From JANMMJ01 sp964543235 (lineage in GTDB: Bacteria; Pseudomonadota; Alphaproteobacteria; Rhizobiales; Aestuariivirgaceae): 64,000 bases of DNA. Of the stretch, positions 29,301-38,314 are shown piece after piece; position 1 is the first letter of the stretch, and each line of letters opens with the position of its first letter. Below the pieces are notes generated by a model, which was given only the letters and a program-made list of their open reading frames with translations, did no database searches and was not told the origin of the DNA. The translations under genes and the position numbers were made by a program. The stretch is taken from contig CAZIXE010000002.1 of the NCBI GenBank assembly GCA_964543235.1, positions 54,916-118,915 of the forward strand, written 5' to 3'.

Positions 29301-29564
29301 ATGAAGATCATTCCCCTGATTGCCGCTGCAATTGCCGTGGCTGCGGTTTCGGCCCCAGCCTCGGCGCAAAGCATGGATGCCGCGACCTGCTCGGCGCTGT
29401 TCCGCCAGCTTGACAAGAACAAGGACGGCACGCTCAGCCCCCGCGAAGCCCGCGCCTATATCGATCGCGTCAACAACTCGGACATGCGCCTGATGGACCA
29501 GCGCCTGTTGCAGCGCTCGGAATTCAACAAGGCCTGCGCGCGCCAGATGTTCGTCAACATGTGA
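29301..29564 (+). CDS. Small secreted EF-hand protein
   Basis: 87 aa with a signal peptide (about 1-22, cut after PASAQ). One canonical EF-hand loop, DKNKDGTLSPRE at residues 38-49, has Asp38, Asn40, Asp42, Thr44 and Glu49 at calcium-ligand positions. A second degenerate helix-loop-helix may follow. Probably a periplasmic calcium-binding protein; partners unknown. A GGAG site precedes the ATG. A terminator lies 33 bp downstream. Confidence 0.85.
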   Translation: MKIIPLIAAAIAVAAVSAPASAQSMDAATCSALFRQLDKNKDGTLSPREARAYIDRVNNSDMRLMDQRLLQRSEFNKACARQMFVNM

Positions 29565-29596
29565 TCCGCCTCCGGCTCACCGCGACAGATGCTGCT

Positions 29597-29628
29597 GCAA
29601 GCCCCTTTTCGGGGCTTGCTTCCGTTTT
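29597..29628 (+). terminator. Intrinsic terminator between EF-hand and MFS genes
   Basis: GCAAGCCCC (29597-29605), loop TTTTC, GGGGCTTGC (29611-29619), then a T-rich tail with TTTT. It lies between convergent genes. Termination is best supported on the plus strand; the minus-strand tail is weak. Confidence 0.75.
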
Positions 29629-29657
29629 GGCTGCAAAGCTGCGCGGAGAATCTCTTG

Positions 29658-30845
29658 CTAAGAGGCCGCCAGGGTGCCGGCACCCGGGACCCGGGCCTGC
29701 TCCCTGAGACGCAGCGAAAGCCCTGCCGCGACTGCAAAGGCAAGGCCGATCGCCACCAGCGTCGCATTCCACCCCAGCCTCTCGAACACTGCGCCAAGCG
29801 CCACGCTGCCGGCCAATCCGCCGATGTAGTAGGAGGAGAGATAAATGCCGCCCGCCGAACCGCGATGCGCCCCCGCCGTGCGGCTGACATAGCCCGTGGC
29901 CGTGGCCTGAGCAAAGAATGTTCCGGCACCGACCAGGGCGAGGCCGGCCAGCACCGCGGCCAGATCCTGCGTCGCAAGCAGCGGCAGTCCGGCCCCCGCG
30001 ACGATCAGGGCTGCCAGAACGGTGGATCGGGCCCCGAGCCGCCGCGCCACGATCCCTGCAAAGGGCGTCGCAATGATGGACGGCACGAAGACGAAGTAGA
30101 CAAAACCGAGCTGCATCGCCGACAGGCCGATGCTGCCCGTGAGATAGAAGTTCACATAGGTGAACGTACCGATGAAGGTGAACAGGATGAGGAAGCCGAT
30201 GGCAAAGCAAGACAGCAGGTCGGGCCGCGCCAGCAGGCTCGGCCTTTCTGCCCGGGCGGTGGTTTGCGCTTCCGCAGCCATGGGCCGCATGGCACCTGTC
30301 AGCACGAAGTAGGCGAGCAGCGCCCCCGCCAGATTGAGTCCGGCAAAGAACACGAAATTCGACGCCAGGCTGAAATGGTCTGCCACGGCCGCCGACGTCA
30401 GCCGCCCGATCAGATTGCTCGCCACATTGCCGGTGACATAGGCCGCCAGCGCGCTCGCCGCCTCTTCGCCGCTGCAATTCTCGGCGAGGTAGGAAATGGT
30501 CAGCGAGAAGGCTGCCGACATGAAGATGCCCTGCATCACCCTGAGCGCCGTGAACAGGCCGAGATCCGGCATCGAGGCCAGCAGCAGCGTCGGAACCGTA
30601 AGCAGTGCCAGGCTCGCCACGACTCCCATCCGCCGGTCGATCCAGCGGTTGAAATAGGCAACCGCCGCGCCCGACACCGCCATGCCGAAGGTGCAGGCAT
30701 TGACCGCCGAACCCATGACCGAAGCCGAAACGCCATAGGCGCGCGCAAGCGACGGCAGGATCGCCTGGGTCGCGAAGAGATCGACGAGTGTGAAAAAGCT
30801 GATCGCCGCGATGAACAGCAGGCGAAGGCGCTGCGAACCTGTCAT
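29658..30845 (-). CDS. MFS transporter (YnfM-like)
   Basis: 395 aa from the ATG at 30845, with twelve predicted hydrophobic segments. N-terminal FTLVDLFATQAILPSLARAYG, the loop RWIDRRMG between helices 2 and 3, and the second-half repeat IVARRLGARSTVL are typical MFS features. The sequence resembles the YnfM group of putative exporters. The longer upstream frame overlaps the cupin gene region and is not used. It may be co-transcribed with the secreted cupin 113 bp upstream. Confidence 0.88.
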   Translation of the reverse strand: MTGSQRLRLLFIAAISFFTLVDLFATQAILPSLARAYGVSASVMGSAVNACTFGMAVSGAAVAYFNRWIDRRMGVVASLALLTVPTLLLASMPDLGLFTALRVMQGIFMSAAFSLTISYLAENCSGEEAASALAAYVTGNVASNLIGRLTSAAVADHFSLASNFVFFAGLNLAGALLAYFVLTGAMRPMAAEAQTTARAERPSLLARPDLLSCFAIGFLILFTFIGTFTYVNFYLTGSIGLSAMQLGFVYFVFVPSIIATPFAGIVARRLGARSTVLAALIVAGAGLPLLATQDLAAVLAGLALVGAGTFFAQATATGYVSRTAGAHRGSAGGIYLSSYYIGGLAGSVALGAVFERLGWNATLVAIGLAFAVAAGLSLRLREQARVPGAGTLAAS

Positions 30846-30958
30846 GGCATGGCCCTTCGGCAGAAATGGAAAGGCGTGACGCTCCACCGGGGAAGGGAGC
30901 GTCACGCTGCAATTCCGGACGGCGTGAGGGGATACGGGGCGCAGCCGTCCGGCCTGAT

Positions 30959-31450
30959 TCACATCATCGAGTCTTCTTTCTTTTCCATCGTGACGATGTC
31001 GGCGGAAAGAAGTTCGACCGGAGCCGCACTGGTGTTCTTCCACCAGTGGGCAAAGCCAACGCCGAACTCCGACGCGACCTCGCCGGTCTTGTGGACGATC
31101 GGCACCAGGCAGTTGGCGCGGTATTCGACGATCTCGCCGGACAGCACGTAGATATTGGCAGGCCGTTCCGAATGCTCATGCCACGGCACGACGCCGCCGG
31201 GGGCGATCACCAGCTTGCGCAGGCGCATGACCTTGTTCTTGAAGTCGCCGCCCTTGGGCGACAGGTCGATCTGGCCGATGACTGTGTCGGTAACGCCGAC
31301 TGGCATCGTTTCGCCGGACGTGACTGCACCGTCCTTCACCTTGTCGGCCGGGCATTCGCCCGCCTGGGCAAGACCGGAAAACGCAGCCGCCGCCGCGAGC
31401 GCGACGGTGCCGGCGGACAGGCGGCGAATGAGTCTGAAAGTGACGTTCAT
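30959..31450 (-). CDS. Secreted cupin-domain protein
   Basis: 163 aa. A signal peptide (about 1-30, ending GLAQA) precedes one cupin barrel. The metal-binding motif is VVPWHEHSERPANIYVLSGE (His, His, Glu visible), with a second half GVGFAHWWKN. Probably a periplasmic metal-binding cupin; the substrate is unknown. It lies upstream of the MFS gene on the same strand. Confidence 0.88.
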   Translation of the reverse strand: MNVTFRLIRRLSAGTVALAAAAAFSGLAQAGECPADKVKDGAVTSGETMPVGVTDTVIGQIDLSPKGGDFKNKVMRLRKLVIAPGGVVPWHEHSERPANIYVLSGEIVEYRANCLVPIVHKTGEVASEFGVGFAHWWKNTSAAPVELLSADIVTMEKKEDSMM

Positions 31451-31600
31451 GTTTCTATCTCCTGAAGTGAACCACGCCGAGAATTGTTCTGAGGGCCGGC
31501 GTCGCAGGAAGGATGCTTGAGCCGTTGCAACAAATGAAATACCGAGATGCTCTTGAAACCATAGGCCGGAGGTATGACAAGGGAGCGTGGCGCAAATCCC

Positions 31601-31819
31601 TCAACCGGCATGGACGCCGGGATGGGCAAGCTCGAACAATCCGTTGCGCAGCGCCCGTTCCATTTCGCTGAGTTCGTCGGCGGCGCCTGCCGGCGGCATC
31701 ACTGCAGCTTCCGCCAGTGCACCCGAATAGAGCCGCGAAGCCCGGTGCAGCCGTTGCGCCAGGATGCCGAGCAGCGCGAGGCTCAGCATATCAGCCCACT
31801 TGCGGTACGGCGTTGTCAT
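31601..31819 (-). CDS. Small hypothetical protein
   Basis: 72 aa. Accepted because an AAGGGGAG ribosome-binding site lies about six bases before the ATG at 31819 and no other gene occupies the interval. No known domain recognised. A hydrophobic N-terminal half (MLSALLGIL-like) is followed by Ala-rich sequence and a helical end (ELSEMERALRNGLFEL). It may be expressed with the cupin-MFS pair. Confidence 0.5.
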   Translation of the reverse strand: MTTPYRKWADMLSLALLGILAQRLHRASRLYSGALAEAAVMPPAGAADELSEMERALRNGLFELAHPGVHAG

Positions 31820-31944
31820 CCAGGCTCCCCTTGAATCCGGCGCGGGCCGGACCTTCGTTGGTTGCGTAAGCCTAGCAGTCGCAGCTTTGGCGTCTCGATG
31901 GAAGTGCCGCTTGCTTCTGGTATCAATACCTTCTTGCTATTGCC

Positions 31945-32850
31945 TCAGGCCGCAGCCATCGTTTCGAAGCGGCTCGGCGAGAAGTGATAGTCGAGAGCCG
32001 CATCGATGAACTTGCCTGCTGCCTCCGGCAGGGTCTTGGCGGCCAGGCTGACGATTGCGACTTCGCGGCTGACAGCCGGATCGCTGACCGGCCGCGTCAT
32101 GATGCCGGGAACGATCGCGCTGAACTCCGGAATGAAACAGATGCCCATGCCGGCCGCCACCATGTTCTGGATCCAGTCTTCGCGCTCGCTGGCAAAACCG
32201 AGATGCGTGTCGGCCCCGCAGGCCTCGGCGAGTTCCGACAGATGCCCGCGATACTCGCAATTGAGCCGCCGCAAGTAGTTTTCGCCGTTGATCGCCGCAA
32301 TGGGAATCGCCGCCATCTTCTCGAACCGGTGACCCGGCGGGAACGCGATCAGGAACCGCTCGCTATAGAGCGGCTCGGCCCGGAATCGGGGCGGATATCC
32401 GTCCGCAGAGGCCATCAGCGCGATGTCGATGGCTCCGCTGTCGAGGCTTTCCAAGAGTTCCGGCGGCGTACCTTCCGTGAGTTGCAGCATCGTATCCGGA
32501 AACCTGTGTGAAAAATGCCCGAGCAGCCCGGTAAAACGGGTCGGACCGATCGTGCACATGATGCCGAGGTTGCAGTGCGCCTGCTCTGTCGTGAGAAAAC
32601 GCCGCACCTCCACCTCGACACTGCCGAGCTCGGCGATGATGTGTTCGAAATGCGGTCTCATGAGCATGCCGAGATCGGTGACATGCGTGAGGTGCCGTTC
32701 CCGCCGGAACAGCAGGCCACCCACCTCGTCCTCAAGCTGCTGGATGGCGCGGCTCAGTGCCGGCTGCGAAACGCCGCAGAGTTCCGCTGCCTTGGTGAAG
32801 TTCAGCGTTTCGCACACGGCGAGGAAGTACTTCATGTGGTGAACGTTCAT
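31945..32850 (-). CDS. LysR-family regulator, copy 1 of a tandem array
   Basis: 301 aa from the ATG at 32850 (MNVHHMKYF), chosen to match its two neighbours. N-terminal winged helix-turn-helix (NFTKAAELCGVSQPALSRAI) and an effector domain with the EREDWIQNMVAAGMGICFIPEF stretch, shown here in part as WIQNMVAAGMGI. All three LysR genes in a row share this plan and a start of the form M-x-(V/I)-HH-(M/I)-(K/R)-YF. The effector is unknown. Confidence 0.93.
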   Translation of the reverse strand: MNVHHMKYFLAVCETLNFTKAAELCGVSQPALSRAIQQLEDEVGGLLFRRERHLTHVTDLGMLMRPHFEHIIAELGSVEVEVRRFLTTEQAHCNLGIMCTIGPTRFTGLLGHFSHRFPDTMLQLTEGTPPELLESLDSGAIDIALMASADGYPPRFRAEPLYSERFLIAFPPGHRFEKMAAIPIAAINGENYLRRLNCEYRGHLSELAEACGADTHLGFASEREDWIQNMVAAGMGICFIPEFSAIVPGIMTRPVSDPAVSREVAIVSLAAKTLPEAAGKFIDAALDYHFSPSRFETMAAA

Positions 32851-32891
32851 CGTAACCTCCACTGCATCGCGCAATATCCCGCTTCTGACGG

Positions 32892-33797
32892 TCAGGCGGC
32901 CTCGTCCGTATCCTCCGTCCCGGCTCCCCAGCTGAAGGCCTGAACTGCCTCTGCGAGGGCCAGGCAGGCTGGCGGCTGGTCGGTCCGGTTCAATGACACC
33001 AGGCAGATTTCCCGCGCAATGGGTGGTTCCACGATCGGCCGTGTTTGGATGCCGGGCACCGTGGCGCTGAATTCCGGCAGCGTCGCAATACCCATGCCGC
33101 CAGCCACGAGGTTCTGGATCCAGTCTTCGCGTTCGCTCTGGTAGACTGTCTTCACCAGGCAGTTGCGGCTGCGCATCTGGCCGTCAATGTGATTGGAATA
33201 TTCGCAGCTGAGCCGCTCCAGATAGTCTTCGCCATGGAGTTCCTTGAGCGGCACTTGCCGCAGCCTTGCCAGCCGGTGGCCGGCCGGGAAGGCGACGACG
33301 AACCGCTCGCGATAGAGCGGCCGGATCGCGAACTGCCCCGGGAATCCGTCGGGCGATGCCATGATTGCGAGGTCGATCTCGAATTCCTCGAGCCGCTGGC
33401 TGAGCACCGGCGGCGTGCCCTCGGTCACCGCCAGGCTGATACCGGGATGCCGGGCGTCGAGATGCGCCAGCATGCCCGAGAAGCGTAACGGTCCGATTGT
33501 GCACATCACGCCAAGATTGACGCTTGCCTGTTCCATTGTCAGGAAGCGCTGCAGTTCTCGCCGGGTCTGTCCCAGTTCGCTGACGATCTGCTCGAATCGC
33601 GGCTTGAGCAGCAGTCCGAGGTCGGTCAGGTGCGTGAGATTGCGCTCGCGTCTGAACAGCAGCCCGCCGACTTCGCTTTCGAGTTGCTGGATGGCCCGGC
33701 TGAGCGCCGGCTGCGTCACATTGCATTGTTCGGCTGCTCGCGTGAAGTTCAGTGTCTCGCAGACCGAAAGGAAATAGCGGATGTGGTGGATGTCCAC
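32892..33797 (-). CDS. LysR-family regulator, copy 2 of a tandem array
   Basis: 301 aa (MDIHHIRYFLSVCETLNF). Helix-turn-helix NFTRAAEQCNVTQPALSRAI; effector-domain block EREDWIQNLVAGGMGIATLPEF, paralogous to copies 1 and 3. Same length as both neighbours, with gaps of 41 and 38 bp, consistent with tandem duplication and a shared transcript. Confidence 0.93.
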   Translation of the reverse strand: MDIHHIRYFLSVCETLNFTRAAEQCNVTQPALSRAIQQLESEVGGLLFRRERNLTHLTDLGLLLKPRFEQIVSELGQTRRELQRFLTMEQASVNLGVMCTIGPLRFSGMLAHLDARHPGISLAVTEGTPPVLSQRLEEFEIDLAIMASPDGFPGQFAIRPLYRERFVVAFPAGHRLARLRQVPLKELHGEDYLERLSCEYSNHIDGQMRSRNCLVKTVYQSEREDWIQNLVAGGMGIATLPEFSATVPGIQTRPIVEPPIAREICLVSLNRTDQPPACLALAEAVQAFSWGAGTEDTDEAA

Positions 33798-33835
33798 GGT
33801 GCGCCCTCACTTCGCCTTCTGCCCGGTTTGCGCTC

Positions 33836-34741
33836 TCACGCGGCTTTCTCGTCCGTCGCCTCGGCCTGCGGCCACGGATAGGCTGATACCGCCTTCACGA
33901 AACTGAACAGTGCCGGCGACAGTCGCCGTCCCGCCATGGATACCAGGCTCACCTGCCGCCACACCTCGGGCTCCACCACCGGCCGCGTCAGCAGCCCGGG
34001 CATTGCCGCGCTGAATTCCGGGATGAAACACACGCCGAGGCCTCCGGCCGCCATGTTCTGGATCCAGTCTTCGCGTTCGCTCTGGTAACAGACATTGATG
34101 GCGCAGCCGGCATCGCGGATCTCTTTGGCGAAGGTTTCGCGGAACTCGCAATTCAGGCGGCGGAGATAATTCTCACCGTTCATCTCCGCAATCGCCACGG
34201 TTTCAAATTGCCGGAACCGGTGACTGGTGCAGAATGCCACGAGGAAGCGCTCGCGATAGAGCGGCCGGATGTTGAACCGCTCCCCGAATTCGGCGGGGCT
34301 GGCGAGGATGGCGACGTCGAGTTCGCCCGCCTCCAGCCGCATGCAGAGTTGCGTCAGACTGCCTTCCACCAACCTGAGACTGATGCCCGGATACCTGACC
34401 CGGAAGTCGCCGAGCAACCCGGTAAAGCGGGTCGGCCCGACGCTGCACATGATGCCGAGTGTGATCTGCGCATCCTCGAGCGTCAGGAATTTCCGCGCTT
34501 CCACCTTTGCCCTCACCAGCTCGTCCATGATCTGCTGCAATCTGGGCTTCATCAGCATGCCAAGCTCGGTGATATGCGAAACGTTTCGCTCCCGGCGGAA
34601 CAGGAGCCCACCCGCCTCGTCCTCGAGTTGCTGGATGGCCCGGCTCAGAGCCGGCTGGGTGACATTGCACATTTCTGCGGCACGGGTGAAGTTCCGCGTC
34701 TCGCACACAGCCAGAAAGTATTTGATGTGATGAATGTCCAT
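33836..34741 (-). CDS. LysR-family regulator, copy 3 of a tandem array
   Basis: 301 aa from the ATG at 34741 (MDIHHIKYFLAVCETRNF); the 58-residue upstream extension is dropped by comparison with copies 1 and 2. Helix-turn-helix NFTRAAEMCNVTQPALSRAI. Its start faces bdhA across 148 bp, the usual divergent arrangement of a LysR regulator and its target. bdhA and the patatin gene are therefore candidate targets. Confidence 0.93.
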   Translation of the reverse strand: MDIHHIKYFLAVCETRNFTRAAEMCNVTQPALSRAIQQLEDEAGGLLFRRERNVSHITELGMLMKPRLQQIMDELVRAKVEARKFLTLEDAQITLGIMCSVGPTRFTGLLGDFRVRYPGISLRLVEGSLTQLCMRLEAGELDVAILASPAEFGERFNIRPLYRERFLVAFCTSHRFRQFETVAIAEMNGENYLRRLNCEFRETFAKEIRDAGCAINVCYQSEREDWIQNMAAGGLGVCFIPEFSAAMPGLLTRPVVEPEVWRQVSLVSMAGRRLSPALFSFVKAVSAYPWPQAEATDEKAA

Positions 34742-34889
34742 GCCTCGAATCTTATTTTCGCGGGCATGGCGATCTCCAATGCTGGGTGCATATCGATTTG
34801 ATAGCCGAGATGCATTTCCAATCCGGCCTGGAATTCGGCAATCCTCGGCAACCATCGCCCCTCGGCGCACCCGCATTCCGGAGATTTCC

Positions 34890-35720
34890 ATGCTCGTTCT
34901 CAACAAGGTTTCCAATCAGCCAACCCAGGGTCGCAGGCCTCTCGAGGGACGCGCCGCAATTGTCACCGGATCGACCAGTGGCATCGGTCTGGGGATTGCC
35001 CGTGCGCTGGCTGAGGCGGGATCCGCCGTGATGCTCAATGGCTTCGGCGACAAGGCCGAAATCGACATGCAGCGCAGCGCGTTGGCCAGCGCCAACGATG
35101 TCGATGTTGCCTACAGCGATGCCGACATGTCGAAGCCGGACGACATCGCCCGGATGATCGACATCGCCACCCGCCGTTTCGGCCAGGTCGACATTCTCGT
35201 CAACAATGCCGGAATCCAGCATGTCTCGCCGGTCGAGACTTTCCCGGTGGACAAATGGGATCTCATCCTGGCCATCAACCTGTCATCCGCCTTTCATCTG
35301 GTGCGCGGCATCTTTCCGGCCATGAAGGCCCGGGGTTTCGGCCGCATCGTCAACATCGCCTCTGCCCATGGCCTGATCGCCTCTCCCTTCAAGTCGGCCT
35401 ATGTGGCCGCCAAGCATGGCATTGTCGGCTTCACCAAGACCATTGCCCTTGAAGGTGCCGAATTCGGCGTCACCTGCAACGCCATCTGTCCGGGCTATGT
35501 CTGGACCCCGCTTGTCGAGAAGCAGATCGATGATCAGGCCAGGGCGCACAAGATCTCGCGCGACCAGGTGATCCGCGACGTATTGCTCAAGAACCAGCCA
35601 AACAAGCGCTTCGCGACCGTCGAGGAGATTGGCGCGCTGACGGCCTTCCTCTGCGGCGACAGCGGAACGTCGATAACCGGTGCCTCTATTCCCGTTGATG
35701 GCGGCTGGACGGCACACTAG
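34890..35720 (+). CDS. bdhA: 3-hydroxybutyrate dehydrogenase
   Basis: 276 aa from the ATG at 34890. Short-chain dehydrogenase that interconverts 3-hydroxybutyrate and acetoacetate, part of polyhydroxybutyrate turnover. NAD motif VTGSTSGIGLGIARALAEAG, VNNAGIQHVSPVE, catalytic Ser in ASAHGLIASPFKS, YVAAKHG with Tyr and Lys, CPGYVWTPLV, and an ending GASIPVDGGW. The next gene is a patatin, the common rhizobial pairing. About 18 extra residues precede the usual N-terminus. Confidence 0.94.
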   Translation: MLVLNKVSNQPTQGRRPLEGRAAIVTGSTSGIGLGIARALAEAGSAVMLNGFGDKAEIDMQRSALASANDVDVAYSDADMSKPDDIARMIDIATRRFGQVDILVNNAGIQHVSPVETFPVDKWDLILAINLSSAFHLVRGIFPAMKARGFGRIVNIASAHGLIASPFKSAYVAAKHGIVGFTKTIALEGAEFGVTCNAICPGYVWTPLVEKQIDDQARAHKISRDQVIRDVLLKNQPNKRFATVEEIGALTAFLCGDSGTSITGASIPVDGGWTAH

Positions 35721-35738
35721 CCTTCAAGGGAGGTTCGT

Positions 35739-36812
35739 ATGAATATGCAGCAGCCCATTGCTTCCGAGGATCGCGCTCCCGCTTCCATGGCCGAAGCCGG
35801 CACCAAAGTCATCAATCTGGCCCTGCAGGGCGGCGGCTCGCATGGCGCCTTCACCTGGGGCGTGCTCGATCGTCTCCTGGAGGAGGAGCGGCTGTCCTTC
35901 GAGGGTATCGTTGCCACCAGCGCCGGCGCCATGAATGCTGCCGTCCTGGCCTATGGCCTCGTCGAAGGCGGCCGCAAGGGCGCCCAGGCCGCTCTGGCCA
36001 ATTTCTGGCGGCGCGTCAGCCATGCCGCTGTCTTTTCGCCGGTGCAGCCGACCATGTTCGACAAGCTGCTGGGCAATCGTTCCCTGGAGAACTCGCCGCC
36101 CTATCTGCTGTTTGACATCGTCACCCGCTTCCTTTCGCCGTACCAGTTCAACCCCTTCAACTTTCACCCGCTCCGCCGCGTGCTGGAGCAGTCGGTCGAC
36201 TTCACGGCGCTGCGCAAGGCACGCTGCCAGCTGAAGCTCAACATCTGTGCCACCAATGTCCGCACCGGCAAGGTGCGCATCTTTGCCAATGACGAAATCT
36301 CGCCCGACGCGATTCTGGCCTCTGCCTGCCTGCCCTTCCTGTTCCGCGCCGTCGAGATTGACGGCGAGGCCTACTGGGATGGCGGCTACATGGGCAATCC
36401 CGCCATCTTTCCGCTGATCTATGGCAGCGATTCGCCGGACGTGCTGATCGTCCACATCAATCCGATCTTCCGGCCCAATGTTCCCCAGACCGCCACAGAG
36501 ATATTGAACCGTGTCAACGAGATCAGCTTCAACTCGTCGCTCATGCGCGAGATGCGGGCCATAGCCTTCGTGACCCGCTTGATTGACAGCGGCATGGCCA
36601 AGGAGCTGAACCTCAAGCGCATGTTCATACACGCGATTTCGGCCGACGATGTCACCGTCAAGCTGGGTGTTGCCAGCAAGCTCAATGCCGATTGGGGCTT
36701 CCTCAGCGAACTCCGCGACGCCGGTCGCGCTCATGCCGAGGCCTGGCTCACCGACAATTATGGCCGGATCGGCAAGGAATCGACTGTCAATATCCAGGAC
36801 ACCTATCTCTGA
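35739..36812 (+). CDS. Patatin-like phospholipase
   Basis: 357 aa. Patatin fold with the oxyanion motif NLALQGGGSHGAFTWGVLD. The nucleophile elbow is VATSAGAMNA (Ala in place of the first Gly of GxSxG) and the dyad Asp lies in WDGGYMGNPA. The C-terminal 120 residues match DUF3734, which accompanies patatins next to bdhA. Serine hydrolase on acyl lipids or possibly polyhydroxybutyrate-related esters. It follows bdhA by 18 bp and ends before a strong terminator. Confidence 0.92.
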   Translation: MNMQQPIASEDRAPASMAEAGTKVINLALQGGGSHGAFTWGVLDRLLEEERLSFEGIVATSAGAMNAAVLAYGLVEGGRKGAQAALANFWRRVSHAAVFSPVQPTMFDKLLGNRSLENSPPYLLFDIVTRFLSPYQFNPFNFHPLRRVLEQSVDFTALRKARCQLKLNICATNVRTGKVRIFANDEISPDAILASACLPFLFRAVEIDGEAYWDGGYMGNPAIFPLIYGSDSPDVLIVHINPIFRPNVPQTATEILNRVNEISFNSSLMREMRAIAFVTRLIDSGMAKELNLKRMFIHAISADDVTVKLGVASKLNADWGFLSELRDAGRAHAEAWLTDNYGRIGKESTVNIQDTYL

Positions 36813-36851
36813 GATCTCTCCGCAGCCCTGTCCCTCGTTTCTGGCTGCCAC

Positions 36852-36882
36852 TGCCCTCCCGTCCAGGCGGGAGGGCATTTTT
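36852..36882 (+). terminator. Intrinsic terminator of the bdhA-patatin operon
   Basis: TGCCCTCCCG (36852-36861) pairs with CGGGAGGGCA (36868-36877) around TCCAGG, followed by five T. Clear rho-independent terminator 40 bp after the patatin stop. Confidence 0.9.
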
Positions 36883-36908
36883 GTTCCACCACGCCTGATA
36901 CGACAACT

Positions 36909-36923
36909 CTATGGATTCCATAG
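36909..36923 (+). promoter_or_regulatory. 15-bp palindrome upstream of the bufferin operon
   Basis: CTATGGA-T-TCCATAG is a perfect inverted repeat about 95 bp before the bufA start, just after the preceding terminator. It is a candidate operator for the operon. No confident -35/-10 pair was found near it, so an alternative sigma factor is possible. Confidence 0.45.
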
Positions 36924-37018
36924 GGAGACAGCATTTCAGTTCGCCCCTCCAAACAGGGAAACTGCGCATGGATGGATCGCCCGCGATCCCCGGAAACAGA
37001 CTTCGCTAGGAGATGAAG

Positions 37019-37288
37019 ATGACCAATACCAAGCTTATCGTGAGCTCGGCACTCGCTGCGCTCGCCTCTCTCGCCGCGTCCGGCGCACTTGCCGGGCCGG
37101 CGGAACAGCCGAACTACACTTTCGAGAAGTGCTATGGCGTCGTGAAGGCCGGACTCAACGACTGCCAGACGTCGACCCATTCCTGCGCTGGCACCTCGAC
37201 CAGCGATAATCAGGGTGACGCCTGGATTTATGTGCCGGCCGGCACCTGCAGCAAGCTCACCGGCGGCAGCACCGAGCCGAAAGCCTGA
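37019..37288 (+). CDS. bufA1: Bufferin-family RiPP precursor (DUF2282), BufA1 type
   Basis: 89 aa from the ATG at 37019, six bases after AGGAG; the ATG at 37013 is too close to that site. A Sec signal peptide (about 1-25, ending SGALA) is followed by a short mature peptide with four cysteines, C38, C49, C56 and C77. They lie in EKCYGVVKAGLNDC, HSCAG and PAGTCSKL, the DUF2282 pattern. In described bufferins the MNIO enzyme modifies conserved cysteines and the exported peptide sequesters copper in the periplasm. First gene of bufA-B-C-D. Confidence 0.9.
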   Translation: MTNTKLIVSSALAALASLAASGALAGPAEQPNYTFEKCYGVVKAGLNDCQTSTHSCAGTSTSDNQGDAWIYVPAGTCSKLTGGSTEPKA

Positions 37289-37327
37289 CAACACGCGTTC
37301 CTCAACCAGCCGGCCGGAGGTTCCCTC

Positions 37328-38314
37328 ATGTCCGCGACACCGCTCCCCTCCACCGTCCCCCCGGTTGCGGGCATCGGACTCCGCGCCCCCCACGTTACAG
37401 AAGTCCTCGAGAGGAGGCCTGCGGCTGGCTGGTTTGAGGTTCATGCCGAGAACTACATGCATGATGGAGCGGCGACGGCGCGGCTCCACGGGATTCGCGA
37501 ACACTATCCGCTCTCCGTTCACGGCGTCGGTCTGTCCCTGGGCTCGGCTTCCGGGATAGACGATGTTCACCTGGCCCGCCTCAAGGCCGTCGTTGATCGT
37601 TTCGAGCCGGCGCTCGTCTCGGAGCATCTGGCCTGGACGATCGCCGGCGGCGTCTACCTGAATGATCTCCTGCCGGTTCCCCATGATGAGCAGGCGCTGG
37701 CCATTGTCGCCGCCAACATCGCGCGCACCCAGGACACGCTTCGGCGCCGGATCCTTGTCGAAAACCTGTCGACCTATGTCGACTACCGGCAGTCCGTCAT
37801 GTCGGAACCGGAATTCCTGGCCGAACTGGTACGCCGCACCGGCTGCGGCCTGTTGCTGGACGTCAACAATGTCTATGTCTCCGCCAGCAATATCGGCTTT
37901 GACGCCAGGGCCTATATCGCGGCTTTGCCTGGTGATGCCATTGGCGAGATACACCTTGCCGGCCATGCCCGCAATGATACCGCCCATGGCCCGGTGCTGA
38001 TTGACAGCCACGATGCCCGCGTCGCCCCCGACGTCTGGGCACTCTACGCCTTTGCCATCCGCCACCTTGGCCGCCGCCCCACCCTGATCGAATGGGACGC
38101 CGATATTCCGCCCTTTGGCACATTGATGGGCGAAGCCATGTGGGCCGACCTGCTCGCCGCCGCCATTGCCGGTGGTGATGCAGCGGCGGCGCGATCACCG
38201 GCCACGCGGCAGCTTCGCCGGGAACCGCAGCCTGTCACCGAACCTCGACCCACCCAGCCACCCAGGCCCATGCCGGTTGGCCGGGCCGCCCATGCCGGAG
38301 ACCGTCATGCCTGA
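37328..38314 (+). CDS. bufB: MNIO-family (DUF692) bufferin maturase BufB
   Basis: 328 aa. TIM-barrel multinuclear iron-dependent oxidative enzyme of the DUF692 family, like MbnB and TglH. Metal-binding motifs in order: WFEVHAENYM, SVHGVGLSLG, SEHLAW, VENLSTYVDY, LLDVNNVYVSA, EIHLAGH, IDSHDARV and LIEWDADIP. Expected to convert cysteines of the BufA precursor into heterocycles together with BufC. The last 40 residues are a Pro/Arg-rich tail outside the barrel. SD site in GGAGG about five bases before the start. Confidence 0.93.
   Translation: MSATPLPSTVPPVAGIGLRAPHVTEVLERRPAAGWFEVHAENYMHDGAATARLHGIREHYPLSVHGVGLSLGSASGIDDVHLARLKAVVDRFEPALVSEHLAWTIAGGVYLNDLLPVPHDEQALAIVAANIARTQDTLRRRILVENLSTYVDYRQSVMSEPEFLAELVRRTGCGLLLDVNNVYVSASNIGFDARAYIAALPGDAIGEIHLAGHARNDTAHGPVLIDSHDARVAPDVWALYAFAIRHLGRRPTLIEWDADIPPFGTLMGEAMWADLLAAAIAGGDAAAARSPATRQLRREPQPVTEPRPTQPPRPMPVGRAAHAGDRHA

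Noticed and set aside
29589..31151. 520-residue plus-strand open frame
   Set aside because: It is antisense to the MFS and cupin genes, is Arg/Gln-rich and has no family-like motifs; typical shadow frame of high-GC coding DNA.
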